Shown here one piece after another: positions 10,575 to 22,367 of a stretch of DNA of 64,000 nt (the stretch's first letter is position 1; each line of letters starts with the position of its first letter). Under the pieces are notes generated by a model that saw only the letters and a list, made by a program, of their open reading frames with translations, made no database searches and was not told the origin of the DNA. The DNA is from Pelobates cultripes (Eukaryota; Chordata; Amphibia; Anura; Pelobatidae). The DNA is taken from positions 273,734,681 to 273,798,680 of the forward strand of contig OW240913.1 in NCBI GenBank assembly GCA_933207985.1, in the 5' to 3' direction. The position numbers were made by a program, and so were the translations under genes.

Positions 10575-12007
10575 TAAAATCCTGTATAACCCATTTTCTG
10601 TATCTGCTCTTAAAAACTATTTAGACTATTGCTGAATTTAGCAAAGTTATTCACTAAATATTGAATGGCCAGGAATTTCAAAACTGTATGCCAAAGTAGC
10701 CAAATTGAAAATAAATCGTGGTAGAATTATGTTTTCAAACTGGCTCTGTCTCTCTTCATCCTCTTTCTCTTCCTTATATAACAAAGTGTTACAGAATGCA
10801 AGCCTTGATACAGTTCACTTGGCATAATGAAATTCTATACACAACACCTGTCTGTAATCTAAATGGCAGTCTCGCAGTCTAAATGGCAGTCTCGCTACAA
10901 CGAGGAGACAAAAATAACTACCATTGGTCCATATAAAAATAATATATAGTTGTAGGTGAAATTGTTCTGTAATAACTCCTGTTTTTCCACAAACCACAAT
11001 AAAGACGGCATGGGTGCAGTTAATGTTTTAGTCAGACAATATTTTTTTAGATGGTGCTGAAAACACATCGTCAAACACACCCTGAGCCTTTGGTGGCTGC
11101 ACAATACCTGTCTATGCTTAGGAATGTCTGGTTGAAGAGATCCCGTATAGTAGACACATCATTCCAAGAGCAGGTTCATCTGGTGTAACTACTTTACAAT
11201 GGTGGTAAGGACTGGATGACGGAACTCATTGAGCAGGAATGCTTAGCCTTCACTCTGAGCTGTTTTGACTACACCAAGTCACGATATAAGGGAATTGCAA
11301 TTAATGCCAAAAATTGATCCGGTTTCTTAAAAGAAGGGTGTGGGTCCAATATTCAGCATATCCTGGTAAACAAGCGTTACACAATCAGTTTACTGAGCGC
11401 TTGAACTTATTCTTTTTATTATTGCTAGAGTGAACTAAACCACACAAAAATAACAGTTTAGCTATAGTATTGGGATTAGTATCATATACCGAACACATTT
11501 TTATAATAGTAATAAGTGTATTCTATAATAATAAGACATACATTGTGTGTGCAAAGCAGATTCTAACAACGTTTGGATAACTTTAGAATTAGCTTTTGGG
11601 GGAACTGCTAAACATTGGGGTTTATCTAAGGATTTCTGTGGCCCATAAAGCACATTTGCCTTTGCTATATGAAATAGTTTATGTTTAATGAAATAGCGTG
11701 AGAGTTGGACACTTCACATATGTTGTGTCCCTCTTTAATATTTCTTATTTATTTTTAATTGTGGCAGATGATGACTTGCAGTGTTTCAAGTAAACATACC
11801 CCACACTGTTTAAAGAAAAGAAGCCTAAGGCAATCTGTTGTATAGGGAAACCTACATGATCTACAATAGAAAAGGCTGTTTGTCTGCCACCCACATGTAG
11901 CGTCATAGTCTGTTCCCAGATTTGTAGCCATAAGAAGACATTCCGAGGTGATTTTAATCAGCAGTTTGAAATTTGTGTACCTAGGTACAATGTCCACCTG
12001 TTTAGAG
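10575..12007. other. AT-rich DNA with no recognised gene
   Basis: No coding or structured element recognised; only short chance frames are present. Confidence 0.5.
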
Positions 12008-12130
12008 TATTTTTTTTTTTAATTCTTTATTTAGTCGACAGGAGAAGGCTGTACATCTGATCACATCACAGCATACAATTGTTAGATGAATTCCTGTATG
12101 AGTTTTCGTAAGACTTTAAGGGAACATAGT

Positions 12131-12210
12131 TTAACCCCTTAAGGACACATGACATGTGTGACATGTCACGATTCCCTTTTATTCCAGAAGTTTGGTCCTT
12201 AAGGGGTTAA
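12131..12210. mobile_element. 80-bp palindromic MITE
   Basis: Perfect-ended inverted repeat: TTAACCCCTTAAGGAC at the left and GTCCTTAAGGGGTTAA at the right (16 bases each). The TTAA ends may be target duplications. The middle contains the small palindrome ACATGACATGTGTGACATGT. It lies inside LINE-like DNA. Confidence 0.75.
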
Positions 12211-12779
12211 ACTAAAAAAGCACAAAATGTAGACAAAGTAAATCAGAATATAATCTGAGTCTCATCAGGTAATAGTAAACAAAGTGAAAACCAATTAACA
12301 GAACAAGACAAAAGTAAAGTAAAGGAAGGGAAAGTGAAAGAGCACCACCGCTGGAGGTAAAAACTGTCATTGTCTAAAACCAGTAGGGGAATTATTAACC
12401 TTGTAAAAAGGTTACCACGGTGTGTCTAACTATGACCAGGGCCGGTGCAAAGAATTTTGGGTACATAGGCGAAGATGCATTTTTCCGCCCCCCCAAAAAC
12501 ATCTTCACCCATGTGCCTCTTAACCTCCCTTTTGAGTTTCTTATCCCGTCTTTTAAATATCTGACTCCCTTTAGTGTATTTTATCTCCTATTTTTGTCTT
12601 TGTGTCTCCTATCTCTCCTCTTTGTATGATTCTTACATCCTCCAACATTTTGTGTCTACTCCTCCCAGCCCCTTTGTATGACTCCTTTTCTCCCAGCCCA
12701 TTTGTGTCTTTTATTATTCCCAGCTCCTTTGTGTGTGTCTCTTTCCTTCTCAAGCCCCGCTGTGTGTTTCTTTCACATC

Positions 12780-13030
12780 CAGCCCCTCTCCCCGTCCCTT
12801 AATGGTCCCCTCCCTTCTCTGACCCTTACTGTTCCTTTCCCTTCCACCCTCCTTTCCTTGTCCCTTAGTGTTCCTCTTCCCTCCCCCATCTGTTCCCTGT
12901 CGCTTAGTGTTCCTCTCCCCCCTCCCTCCTTTTCCTGTACCTTAGGGTATCTCTCCCCTCCTCTCCCTGTCCCTTGGTGCGCCACCCACCCCCATAGTGG
13001 TCCCCTCCCCTTCCTGGTGTGCCTCCTACC
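12780..13030. repeat. Pyrimidine-rich degenerate tandem repeat
   Basis: Units of roughly 50-60 bp built around CCCTTAGTGTTCCTCT recur with drift. One strand is almost purine-free over much of this stretch. Long open frames here are composition artefacts. Confidence 0.6.
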
Positions 13031-13036
13031 TTTCTT

Positions 13037-13150
13037 GTAGCGTGGCTGAGCGGAGCGAATCCCGGTACAGTGAGCTTTTCCTGTCAGTCCTGCTAGGTAC
13101 AGGAAACAGAAGTTCCTGTACCACGGTACACTCCGCTTGGCCACGCTACA
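13037..13150. repeat. Foldback inside the hAT-type element
   Basis: Left arm TGTAGCGTGGC..GAGCGGAG and right arm CTCCGCTTGGCCACGCTACA are inverted complements. A further inner pair (TTTCCTGT / ACAGGAAA) is also present. Confidence 0.65.
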
Positions 13151-13159
13151 GTCAGGGGT

Positions 13160-13806
13160 GTAGAAACACTGACAGTCACACACACTCAATGACAAACACA
13201 CAGACATCTCTGACAGCCAGACTCACTTATCTGACACACTCATTCATTGACAGACACTCACACGCACACTGACAGACACAAACACTGACAGACTCATTGA
13301 AAAACACACTGACACACACACACAAACTCACAGACACTGACAGACACACGTACTCACATGCACACACTGACAGACACACTCACTCACACACACTGACAGA
13401 CACACATACTCATACACACACTGACAGACACACATACTCACACACACACTGACAGACACACTCACTCACACACACACTGACAGACACACTCACTCATACA
13501 CACACTGACAGACACACATACTCACATACACACTCACTCACACACTGACAGACACACATACTCACACACTCACTCACACACTGACAGACACACATACTCA
13601 CATACACACACACACACACACTGACAGACTCAGACACACATACTCACACACACTGACAGACACACATACTCACACACACACACACACACTGACAGACTCA
13701 GACACACATACTCACATACACACACACACACACACTGACAGACTCACTCACACACTGACAGACACACATACTCACACACACACTCACATGCACACACACA
13801 CTCACA
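13160..13806. repeat. CACTGACAGACACA minisatellite
   Basis: Units of about 24-30 bp made of CACTGACAGACACACATACT plus variable CA runs repeat more than fifteen times. Unit length varies, and there is no conserved repeat with unique spacers. Confidence 0.9.
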
Positions 13807-13929
13807 GTAATTAATAATCTAAATTAAATTAACATTTCCCACCCAGCCTCCCTACCTGGAGAGCTGGCGTGGGTCTCTCATTGGTGGTCCAGTGGGGCTG
13901 CTGGGAGGCGTGCGGCTGAATTGGATTCC

Positions 13930-14070
13930 GAGGTGGCGAGGGAGCTCTGATCTCTCTGATCTGCTCCCTCGCAGGCTGTTTACTGATGCCGCGGGAGCCG
14001 GAATATGACGTCATCAGTAAACAGCCTGCGAGGGAGCACATCAGAGAGATCAGAGCTCCCTCGCCAACTC
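13930..14070. repeat. Long inverted repeat (about 55-bp arms)
   Basis: The left arm (about 13935-13987) and right arm (about 14012-14065) are near-perfect complements around a roughly 24-bp centre. GCGAGGGAGCTCTGATC and GATCAGAGCTCCCTCGC mark the outer ends. It would form a strong hairpin. Confidence 0.8.
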
Positions 14071-14329
14071 GGCATCCAGTTCAGCCGCACACCGCGCCGG
14101 GGATCCAGGAGGTGACCTGGCAGGAGGGAGCACTTCCCTCCTGCCGGTCACTGGAATTTTGCGCCCCCAGAGCCGGTGCGCCCTAAGGCAGCCGCCTGTG
14201 CCGCCTTATGGACGCGCCGGCCCTGACTATGACTGTTAATTTACCCATAAGACAATTGTCTTGAAATTCAAATTTAAGATCATATAAGGAGAGGGAATCT
14301 GGTTTCAACCTTTTGTTTAGTTTTTCTTA

Positions 14330-14834
14330 TTAAAGGACCACTATAGGCACCCAGACCAGTTCAGCTTAATGAAGTGGTCTGGGTGCCAGGTCCATCTAGG
14401 GTTAACCCTGCCTACTGTAAACATAGCAGTTTCAGAGAAACTGCTATATTTACATCTGGGTTAATCCAGCCTCTAGTGGCTGTCTCATTGACAGCCACTA
14501 GAGGCTCTTTCGCGCTTCTTACTGTGATTTTCACAGTGAGAAGACGCCAGCGTCCATAGGAAAGCATTGAGAATGCTTTCCTATGGACTGATTGAATGTG
14601 CGTGCGCGGCTCTTGCCGCGCATGCGCATTCAGCCGATGACGTCGGAAGAAGGAGGAGAGTCCCCAGCACAGAGGGAGCCCGGCGCCAGAGATAGGTAAG
14701 TGATTTTACCCCTTCCTCCCCCTAGAGCCCGGCGGGAGGGGGTCCATGAGGGTGTGGGGGGGGGGGGATCTATTAAAACTATAGTGCCAGGAAAACAAGT
14801 TTGCTTTTTTCCTGCCACTATAGTGGTCCTTTAA
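14330..14834. mobile_element. T2-like TTAA MITE, hairpin-chain subfamily
   Basis: Bounded by TTAAAGGACCACTATAG and CTATAGTGGTCCTTTAA. The inside is a row of separate hairpins: CTCTAGTGGCTGTC/GACAGCCACTAGAG, CTTACTGTGA/TCACAGTGAG, CCATAGGAAAGCATT/AATGCTTTCCTATGG and GCGCGGC/GCCGCGC. The same chain appears in opposite orientation at 20398-20862. TTAA flanks and AAAGG ends match the T2 MITE family described in Xenopus; the family assignment is by motif recall. Confidence 0.8.
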
Positions 14835-15442
14835 GCCCAAAGCAATGCACTATCCTGCTCCCCAGCAAGGAAGCTTTCCTCTCCTACCTGATTCTGGGCA
14901 ATATTGTGAGGGCCTGTATCCAAAAGGATGCTCCAAGACAGCCACTGAATGGACAACCAGTGCTGGCTCCTTCTTACACTTGGAGCTGGAGAAGTGGGTA
15001 CGGGGGCAAGAAGGTATCTACCAGGTCAAAACTTCTTATATGCCTCACCACTCAGGGAACTACCTGATACTCTGCCCAAGTCAAGGTATTGTCTGACTAT
15101 GCGTGGCCATCTGTCAGGGGCAAGCCATCTGGATACAATCCTCTGTCAGCTGACACAGTATTTTAGTCCACTAAGTTAATTTTTGTTCTTTTTTTTCTTT
15201 CCTTTACCTTTTTTATATTTTTTCTCTTTTTGTTGCTCTAACAATGTGTCACACCATATAATTACTACATGCCCAGCTCTGTATCTCCTCGGTGAGTTTA
15301 CTCTCTTTGACTTAGCATAGCATTAAGCTATTTCTAACCTTTTATCCTACAAAATGAAACTTATTTATTCTGTTTATGTCATTTTTGTTTTTTGTAACAT
15401 GCTATCACCTGACTAAAATATAAATTACAAAAAAAAAAGTAG
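14835..15442 (+). repeat. Possible LINE 3' end with A-tail
   Basis: Medium-GC sequence passes into a T-rich stretch and ends in an A run at about 15429-15438 (AAATTACAAAAAAAAAAG). This looks like a retroposed 3' end in the plus direction. The short frames within show no recognised domain. Confidence 0.3.
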
Positions 15443-16142
15443 TTTCAGTTCATGATCATTTTCTATTTCTATGGCCTAGTGAAGATACAAACTCTAACCA
15501 CCCAGCTCCCCATGTAGAGTAGTATGCTAGCTGGATGTTTAGACTAATTGTGCACATATTCCCTTCTATAAAATTGACAATTAACATTATGTCTAAAGGA
15601 CCAACGGAGACAGTTAGAGGATCCAGTGTTGTCCATGTTTGGTTAAGTCAAATGTTGATTTTTCATTTTGAGTTTAAAACACCACCTTTATAATGGCCAC
15701 TTGGCCAAAAACGGACATGGCTAAAACTGTGTAAACGATAGTGAGAAATGTTGAATATTTGATACAGTTGCTGGCAACCTGATTGCTTCCAAAAAAACCT
15801 ACTTTCACTCCAAATCCGGGATCATGAACCCAATTTTATTAAGGCACAATTGGGCTAATAAGGAGGAAAGCTCCGCACTGCACCAAACAGCATCTCCTCA
15901 TAGAGGATTCATTGAATAGATGCATCTCTATGGAGAGGTATGGTTAAGGAAGAGATTACATGCTTAATTTTTGTCATACCAATTGATTACATCAAAGAAC
16001 GCTGTGATAGGCTGAATACATTCAGCCGACAGTCTCAGACATTCACAGATACCACTACTGTGCAGCCTTATGTTTCCTTTAATGATTTAATACTGAATTA
16101 GAGTATGCTGCTTGATACAATAAAGTATTAAAAAAACATTTC
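15443..16142. other. No recognised feature
   Basis: AT-rich DNA; no coding, RNA or repeat signature seen. Confidence 0.4.
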
Positions 16143-16561
16143 AAAGGACATTCTAGAAGTCTAAAGCACCTCAACTGGCCTGCATATGTCCTCTTTATTA
16201 ATTTTACAAATAGTTAAGATTTCAATAAAAATTGGCACTTTTATAAATTAATCTTGTTACACCCACCGTGGGTTTAAAGCAGGTCCTTAACTCAGTTGAA
16301 CTAAACCCAAAAAGGCAGCAATTGCAACTGCCTTGCGAAGAGTTCTGACCAAGCTGCATTGGGAAGTCTGCGATTGGATAGCCACAGAAAGTCTGGGTGG
16401 TGTTGGAAGGGGAGGGCTTGCAAAGGCTGCAGACAAGAGCTTTTGCAGGCTGTTTTTAGATATACACTCAATAAAAAAATCATAAATAAATGCATTCACG
16501 TTTACATTTAAAGGTGCATTTACTTAATAGCAGTTCTCTGAGTAATGGAGTGTCTCTTTAA
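16143..16561. mobile_element. T2-like MITE, second subfamily
   Basis: Starts AAAGGACATTCTAG and ends GGAGTGTCTCTTTAA. It shares long segments in the same orientation with 41934-42345, including GCTGCATTGGGAAGTCTG and AGCCACAGAAAGTCTGG, showing a dispersed family. Non-coding. Confidence 0.6.
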
Positions 16562-16729
16562 CACTGAACGGAAAGACAGCACCAGGGGTCTCCAGACATT
16601 ATAACCACTTCAATAAGATGAAGCGATAACAGTGCGTGTCTCTTTAAGAAATTTACCATATATGTTTTACCATTTACCTTTAATTTACCATTAAATTACA
16701 ATAAAGTGAATAAAATTTCAATTCATCTA

Positions 16730-16932
16730 CAGGGAGTGCAGAATTATTAGGCAAATTAGTATTTTGACCACATCATCCTCTTTATGCATGTTGTCTTACT
16801 ACAAGCTGTATAGGCTCGAAAGCCTACTACCAATTAAGCATATTAGGTGATGTGCATCTCTGTAATGAGAAGGGGTGTGGTCTAATGACATCAACACCCT
16901 ATATCAGGTGTGCATAATTATTAGGCAACTTC
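16730..16932 (+). repeat. Left IR/DR end of the DD37E transposon
   Basis: Outer repeat at 16730-16754 and inner repeat at about 16908-16930 share the core ATTATTAGGCAA. These are two probable transposase-binding sites. Confidence 0.85.
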
Positions 16933-16947
16933 CTTTCCTTTGGCAAA

Positions 16948-17964
16948 ATGGGTCAAAAGAAGGACTTGACAGGCTCAGAAAAGTCAAAAATAGTGAGATA
17001 TCTTGCAGAGGGATGCAGCACTCTTAAAATTGCAAAGCTTCTGAAGCGTGATCATCGAACAATCAAGCGTTTCATTCAAAATAGTCAACAGGGTCGCAAG
17101 AAGCGTGTGGAAAAACCAAGGCGCAAAATAACTGCCCATGAACTGAGAAAAGTCAAGCGTGCAGCTGCCACGATGCCACTTGCCACCAGTTTGGCCATAT
17201 TTCAGAGCTGCAACATCACTGGAGTGCCCAAAAGCACAAGGTGTGCAATACTCAGAGACATGGCCAAGGTAAGAAAGGCTGAAAGACGACCACCACTGAA
17301 CAAGACACACAAGCTGAAACGTCAAGACTGGGCCAAGAAATATCTCAAGACTGATTTTTCTAAGGTTTTATGGACTGATGAAATGAGAGTGAGTCTTGAT
17401 GGGCCAGATGGATGGGCCCGTGGCTGGATTGGTAAAGGGCAGAGAGCTCCAGTCCGACTCAGACGCCAGCAAGGTGGAGGTGGAGTACTGGTTTGGGCTG
17501 GTATCATCAAAGATGAGCTTGTGGGGCCTTTTCGGGTTGAGGATGGAGTCAAGCTCAACTCCCAGTCCTACTGCCAGTTCCTGGAAGACACCTTCTTCAA
17601 GCAGTGGTACAGGAAGAAGTCTGCATCCTTCAAGAAAAACATGATTTTCATGCAGGACAATGCTCCATCACACGCGTCCAAGTACTCCACAGCGTGGCTG
17701 GCAAGAAAGGGTATAAAAGAAGAAAATCTAATGACATGGCCTCCTTGTTCACCTGATCTGAACCCCATTGAGAACCTGTGGTCCATCATCAAATGTGAGA
17801 TTTACAAGGAGGGAAAACAGTACACCTCTCTGAACAGTGTCTGGGAGGCTGTGGTTGCTGCTGCACGCAATGTTGATGGTGAACAGATCAAAACACTGAC
17901 AGAATCCATGGATGGCAGGCTTTTGAGTGTCCTTGCAAAGAAAGGTGGCTATATTGGTCACTGA
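16948..17964 (+). CDS. Tc1-like DD37E transposase (338 aa, intact)
   Basis: A cut-and-paste transposase that binds the inverted repeats, excises the element and inserts it at TA. Residues 1-60 form the first helix-turn-helix (LTGSEKSKIVRYLAEG...STLKIAKLLKRDHRTIKRFI) and a basic hook region. A second DNA-binding subdomain spans about 60-115. The catalytic triad is D144 (VLWTDEMRV), D237 (IFMQDNAPSH) and E275 (SPDLNPIENLW), with 37 residues between the second D and E rather than the 34 of classical Tc1. A glycine-rich RRQQGGGGVLVWAG segment precedes the second D. The length is normal for the superfamily, and no stop or frameshift is present. The ATG follows the left repeat by 16 bp. Confidence 0.95.
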   Translation: MGQKKDLTGSEKSKIVRYLAEGCSTLKIAKLLKRDHRTIKRFIQNSQQGRKKRVEKPRRKITAHELRKVKRAAATMPLATSLAIFQSCNITGVPKSTRCAILRDMAKVRKAERRPPLNKTHKLKRQDWAKKYLKTDFSKVLWTDEMRVSLDGPDGWARGWIGKGQRAPVRLRRQQGGGGVLVWAGIIKDELVGPFRVEDGVKLNSQSYCQFLEDTFFKQWYRKKSASFKKNMIFMQDNAPSHASKYSTAWLARKGIKEENLMTWPPCSPDLNPIENLWSIIKCEIYKEGKQYTSLNSVWEAVVAAARNVDGEQIKTLTESMDGRLLSVLAKKGGYIGH

Positions 17965-18082
17965 TTTGTTTTTGTTTTGTTTTTGAATGTCAGAAATGTA
18001 TATTTGTGAATGTTGAGATGTTATATTGGTTTCACTGGTAATAATAAATAATTGAAATGGGTATATATTTGTTTTTTGTTAA

Positions 18083-18291
18083 GTTGCCTAATAATTATGC
18101 ACAGTAATAGTCACCTGCACACACAGATATCCCCCTAACATAGCTAAAACTAAAAACAAACTAAAAACTACTTCCAAAAATATTCAGCTTTGATATTAAT
18201 GAGTTTTTGGGTTCATTGAGAACATGGTTGTTGTTCAATAATAAAATTAATCCTCAAAAATACAACTTGCCTAATAATTCTGCACTCCCTG
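18083..18291 (-). repeat. Right IR/DR end of the DD37E transposon
   Basis: Inner site TTGCCTAATAATTATGCAC (about 18084-18102) and outer site TTGCCTAATAATTCTGCACT...CCCTG (18267-18291) mirror the left end. Confidence 0.85.
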
Positions 18292-18293
18292 TA

Positions 18294-19050
18294 TTTTCTT
18301 TAGGTTGGTTTTGCTTTTTGGAAAATATGTTCGATTTTGTATGAAACAAATGAAACAGCAGAACTTACCCATCTTATTATTCCACTCTTACTGAATCATT
18401 TCATTAGTGAATCTGCCATACTCTCTAAGCCCTGCTTTTCTTCAATCATTCTTTCATGTCCTAAGCAGCTTTCTGTCATTTTTTGGTTTGACCACGTTGA
18501 CTGGTATCATATAAATGCATTTCCTCCATCTTTCACACTTTAACCCACAGTCTGACACTTGATAAACATAATTTAGACTGAGTTATAAATACACAGTAAA
18601 AAAGCAGTGATCACCTGCATTTATTGCAAGGTTTACCAGGTTTTGAACAAAACAACCACACAAGTATTTCTACTGTATTCAGAGCCATATTTACATTTCA
18701 GGCACCTGTAAGCACATAATTTAAAGGCACATCTCTACACCCCCCAAAACCATAGTTTTTAGACAGCGTTTAAAATAGCGTAAACAGTGTGTTTCGGGTG
18801 AGAGAGGGGTAAATTTAAGAATGATTTGGCAACTTACCCCGGTCTTACTGAGCGCCCTCTACCATGTCCCCTGACACCAGGCTGTAGTGGTCATAGTTCT
18901 TGGCATGTTGCCTTAAGTGTCGAAAAAGGAGCCCCTACAATATACATCTTTAGGCAGCTGCCTATGTCCAAACCTCACTCTAGGTGTATTGGATACACTC
19001 CATAGAGAATCGTAAAAAAAATTATATTTGAAGAAGTCTTCAAAATCTAT
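18294..19050. other. No recognised gene
   Basis: AT-rich. The stretch at about 18685-18990 (GAGCCATATTTACATTTCAG, later TTTAGGCAGCTGCCTATG) looks like old repeat DNA but has no clear ends. Confidence 0.4.
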
Positions 19051-19059
19051 ATAATATTA

Positions 19060-19740
<681 letters not shown>

Positions 19741-20397
19741 CATCACACAGCTTTAATAGACCATTATGCTAAGCATAGTTGGCATTCATTTGTGCTTGAA
19801 TGTTTTTAAGAAGCTATTAATGACACAATTTGGAAACAGTGAAACAGTACTATAAATATTTCTTACGACAGCAATGAGTAATATTTAGGAAAACTCCCAG
19901 TTAATTACATTATGCTGAAATACATCTGTTCTTTAGGACTTTACCTCTCTTTGGCTGTAATTATTGACAATCGACAACTCATAAATAATACAGATGAGTA
20001 GCTTGGAATCTTTATTATATCATGTCAGTGATGTGCTAATAATGATTATGACTTTTCCTTAGATTTAAATACTAAAAATGCATGGGGGAAGTTATAATTT
20101 TTGTTTGTTATTATTTTACGATAATCCTTTGCTTCTTTTTCAAATCATTTGAAAACTTTTTTATTGAGGTATAGGTTTACTGACGTCAATTTTTACGCAA
20201 TAAGGAACTTTGCGCATTGGAAGTATTTAGTTATTGTTTTACAGATATCACTTCAATTCTTTTTAAAAAATTGTATTCTTTTTTTTTTGATGTGTAGAGT
20301 AAGGTACGATTGTGACAAATCAAATAGTATTTGGTGAGCAATAGAGAGTCATAGCTTGCTAACCATTCATATGTATGAAACAGAACACATTTTTTTT

Positions 20398-20862
20398 TTA
20401 AAGGACCACTATAGTGCCAGGAAAACAAACTTGTTTTCCTGGCACTATAGTATTAATAGGTCCCCCCCACCATCATGGCCCCCTCCCACTGGGTTCAAGA
20501 GGGGTTAAGGGGTTAAAATCTTACCCTTCTCCAGCACCGGGGACTCTCCTCCCTCTTCCGCCGAATGCTCATGCGCGGCAAGAGCCACGCGCGCATTCAG
20601 TCAGTCCATAGGAAAGCATTCTCAATGCTTTCCTATGGACGCTGGCGTCTTCTCACTGTGAAAATCACAGTGAGAAGCGCGGAAGCGCCTCTAGCGACTG
20701 TCAATGAGACAGCCACTGGAGGCTGGATTAACCCATATGTAAACATAGCAGTTTCTATGAAACTGCTATGTTTATAGAAAAAAGGGTTAATCCTAGATGG
20801 ACCTGGCACCCAGACAACTTCATTAAACTGAAGTGGTCTGGGTGCCCATAGTGGTCCTTTAA
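20398..20862. mobile_element. T2-like TTAA MITE, hairpin-chain subfamily (inverted copy)
   Basis: TTAAAGGACCACTATAG at the left and CATAGTGGTCCTTTAA at the right. The internal hairpins (CCATAGGAAAGCATT/AATGCTTTCCTATGG, CTCACTGTGA/TCACAGTGAG, CATAGCAGTTTC/GAAACTGCTATG) are those of 14330-14834 in reverse order. Confidence 0.8.
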
Positions 20863-20989
20863 ACACGATAGAATCAACCCAGTGCTAAGCTTTACAGTAT
20901 GAGGTGAGGGAATAAGTAAAGTGTGTGCACTGAGAAGAAATAGCAAGAGAAGGTAGATTAGAAACTGTGAGAGAATAAAAAGCTTTGGT

Positions 20990-21725
20990 TTAGAATGAAA
21001 CCTCCAGGAGGTTCCCCTTAAGGTGAATAGTGAATGTCCTGAGTGTAGACTATCAGGTACATGCTGCTTGTTAATGTCCCTGGGTCAGAAAGAAAACGTC
21101 TCAAGCTGGTCAGATCTAGCCGATGTATGTGGTATCTTGCCCATCTGCATGATGTGTAGGCTCAGGATAACAAAGAAAGAGCTCTGCCGCCCTCCAATCA
21201 GTCTGGCACCGTAGCCCCCCCCCACCAGCTAGTGGGCTGGAATTCCATCAGTGATTCCTCCTCTGCCCATCAGGACAATATAGTTGCTTTTGAGCAGCAA
21301 CACATGCTTTCCAGGGATTGGGGGAGCATGCGACGTCCGCCATCTTGGGTGCTATGTGGTGCCTGTGATAATGCTGCATGCCCTCAGCGTTTGCAGAGGC
21401 CTCCGTGGAGTGGGCCGTGATCACCCCCAACAGTCCAAAGGGGGGCATCAAACAGCTGCACGGACAGGATTGGAGATCGGTCGCTTCTCCACCCCTCCAG
21501 GCACACCAAGTCAACCATCGGCTCTCCATCAGCGCAGACACCATGAGACATAGGAAGCACTATGGTACATCCCCACTGGTTACAGGGGTAATTTAGGGGC
21601 AAGCTGAGTCATCAGTGGGGGTATAAACTGCAGGATTATTGCAATTAAGCAGTCTAAGCACAGGAGCTGATCCCGGCTGCATCCGGCCGCCATGGTCGCC
21701 AGGCCCCACCCTCTTCAATTCTTTT
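20990..21725 (-). mobile_element. Possible LINE 5'-region fragment
   Basis: A GC-richer block whose minus strand begins GGGTGGGGCCTGGCGACC and includes CCAAGATGGCGGACG, the style of an L1 5'UTR running toward an ORF1 start. No diagnostic LINE domain is present, and boundaries are soft. Confidence 0.3.
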
Positions 21726-22235
21726 AAAGAACAAAAATAAGAAATCTTTTACCTCAACTCACTTTTATGAGGTATGATGTGAATTATGTGTTCAATAGAT
21801 CGCCCGGCCTAAACTTTGTGTAGGTATCAGTTTGTGTGTTCTCAAGATTTGTTTAATGTCTCGTGTTTCCCCATCCAAAGAGGTGATATAAACTTGCCAG
21901 GTCTGAAAGAAATATTTAGCTTTTTTTCTTCTTTGGATTTTATCCAGTCCATACAGAAAGCATGGAAAAGTTAAAATTTGTGACATTGTTGGAGGCTTGA
22001 TTTCGATGCACTTGTGTAAGATCTAACAGCAGTTAGGACAATATGAAAACATTTACTATGGGATCCCAAGGGATATGGTAGAGTACCTAACATAGCCATC
22101 ATAATAGATTTGTTAAGGAAACCATGTTAGTTTTTAATTTGCCCAAAAACTGTTTCACCTCTTTTTCTAATATTTGGTTTGATAAAACGTCCTTAATTGT
22201 TTTAAATATGTTTTTTAAAAATGTTATTTAGAAAA
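21726..22235. other. No recognised feature
   Basis: AT-rich DNA between the possible LINE fragment and the long L1-like element. Confidence 0.4.
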
Positions 22236-22367
22236 GACCATTAGGAGGGGCGTGGCCTGATCGGGAACCAAGCTGGACGTGTTTGTCTAGCGCTCCTCAC
22301 TGAAACCAAAAGCTAATAATAGCCACTAATTCACGAATTTCTCCCATCACCCCACTCACCATCGAAT

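Larger units (their letters stand above)
12437..14225. mobile_element. Non-autonomous hAT-type element carrying satellite arrays
   Basis: The ends CAGGGCCGG and CCGGCCCTG are perfect 9-bp inverted repeats. They are flanked by the identical 8-bp duplication ACTATGAC (12429-12436 and 14226-14233). CAGGG termini with 8-bp duplications are the hAT signature. No transposase is encoded. The 1.79 kb between the ends holds a pyrimidine-rich tandem repeat, a foldback, a long CA/GACA minisatellite and a second long foldback. A related end occurs at 46194. Confidence 0.85.
12008..14329 (-). mobile_element. Probable LINE 3'-end fragment, interrupted by two insertions
   Basis: A T run followed by AATTCTTTATTTAG at 12008 onward resembles the inverted 3' tail of L1-like elements (similar starts occur at about 28181 and 39078). 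The sequence is interrupted by a small MITE (12131-12210) and by the 1.8-kb hAT element (12437-14225). It appears to resume from 14234 to 14329. No LINE coding sequence remains, so the class is tentative. Confidence 0.35.
16730..18291 (+). mobile_element. Intact Tc1-like transposon, DD37E (TRT-type)
   Basis: This 1562-bp element is flanked by TA on both sides and ends in perfect 25-bp inverted repeats starting CAGGGAGTGCAGAATTATTA. Each end also has an inner copy of the motif (GTGCATAATTATTAGGCAACTT at about 16909, and its complement at about 18083). This gives the IR/DR layout with two transposase sites per end. One uninterrupted transposase gene fills the middle. Identical outer repeats and an unbroken gene suggest a recent insertion that could still be mobile. 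The DD37E spacing matches the TRT family reported from vertebrates; that name is inferred from spacing. Confidence 0.95.

Noticed and set aside
12602..13272. Several 80-144-codon open frames on both strands
   Set aside because: They follow pyrimidine-rich or CA tandem repeats and encode low-complexity Ser/Pro/Leu peptides with no domain.
13160..13806. Regular repeats resembling a CRISPR array
   Set aside because: Units vary in length, spacers are themselves CA-rich repeats, and the context is a eukaryotic hAT element; it is a minisatellite.
16984..17961. Minus-strand frames of 70-113 codons
   Set aside because: Shadows of the transposase gene on the opposite strand.
21248..21602. Overlapping 70-98-codon frames on both strands
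   Set aside because: GC-rich repeat-derived segment; at most a LINE leader fragment, not a host gene.
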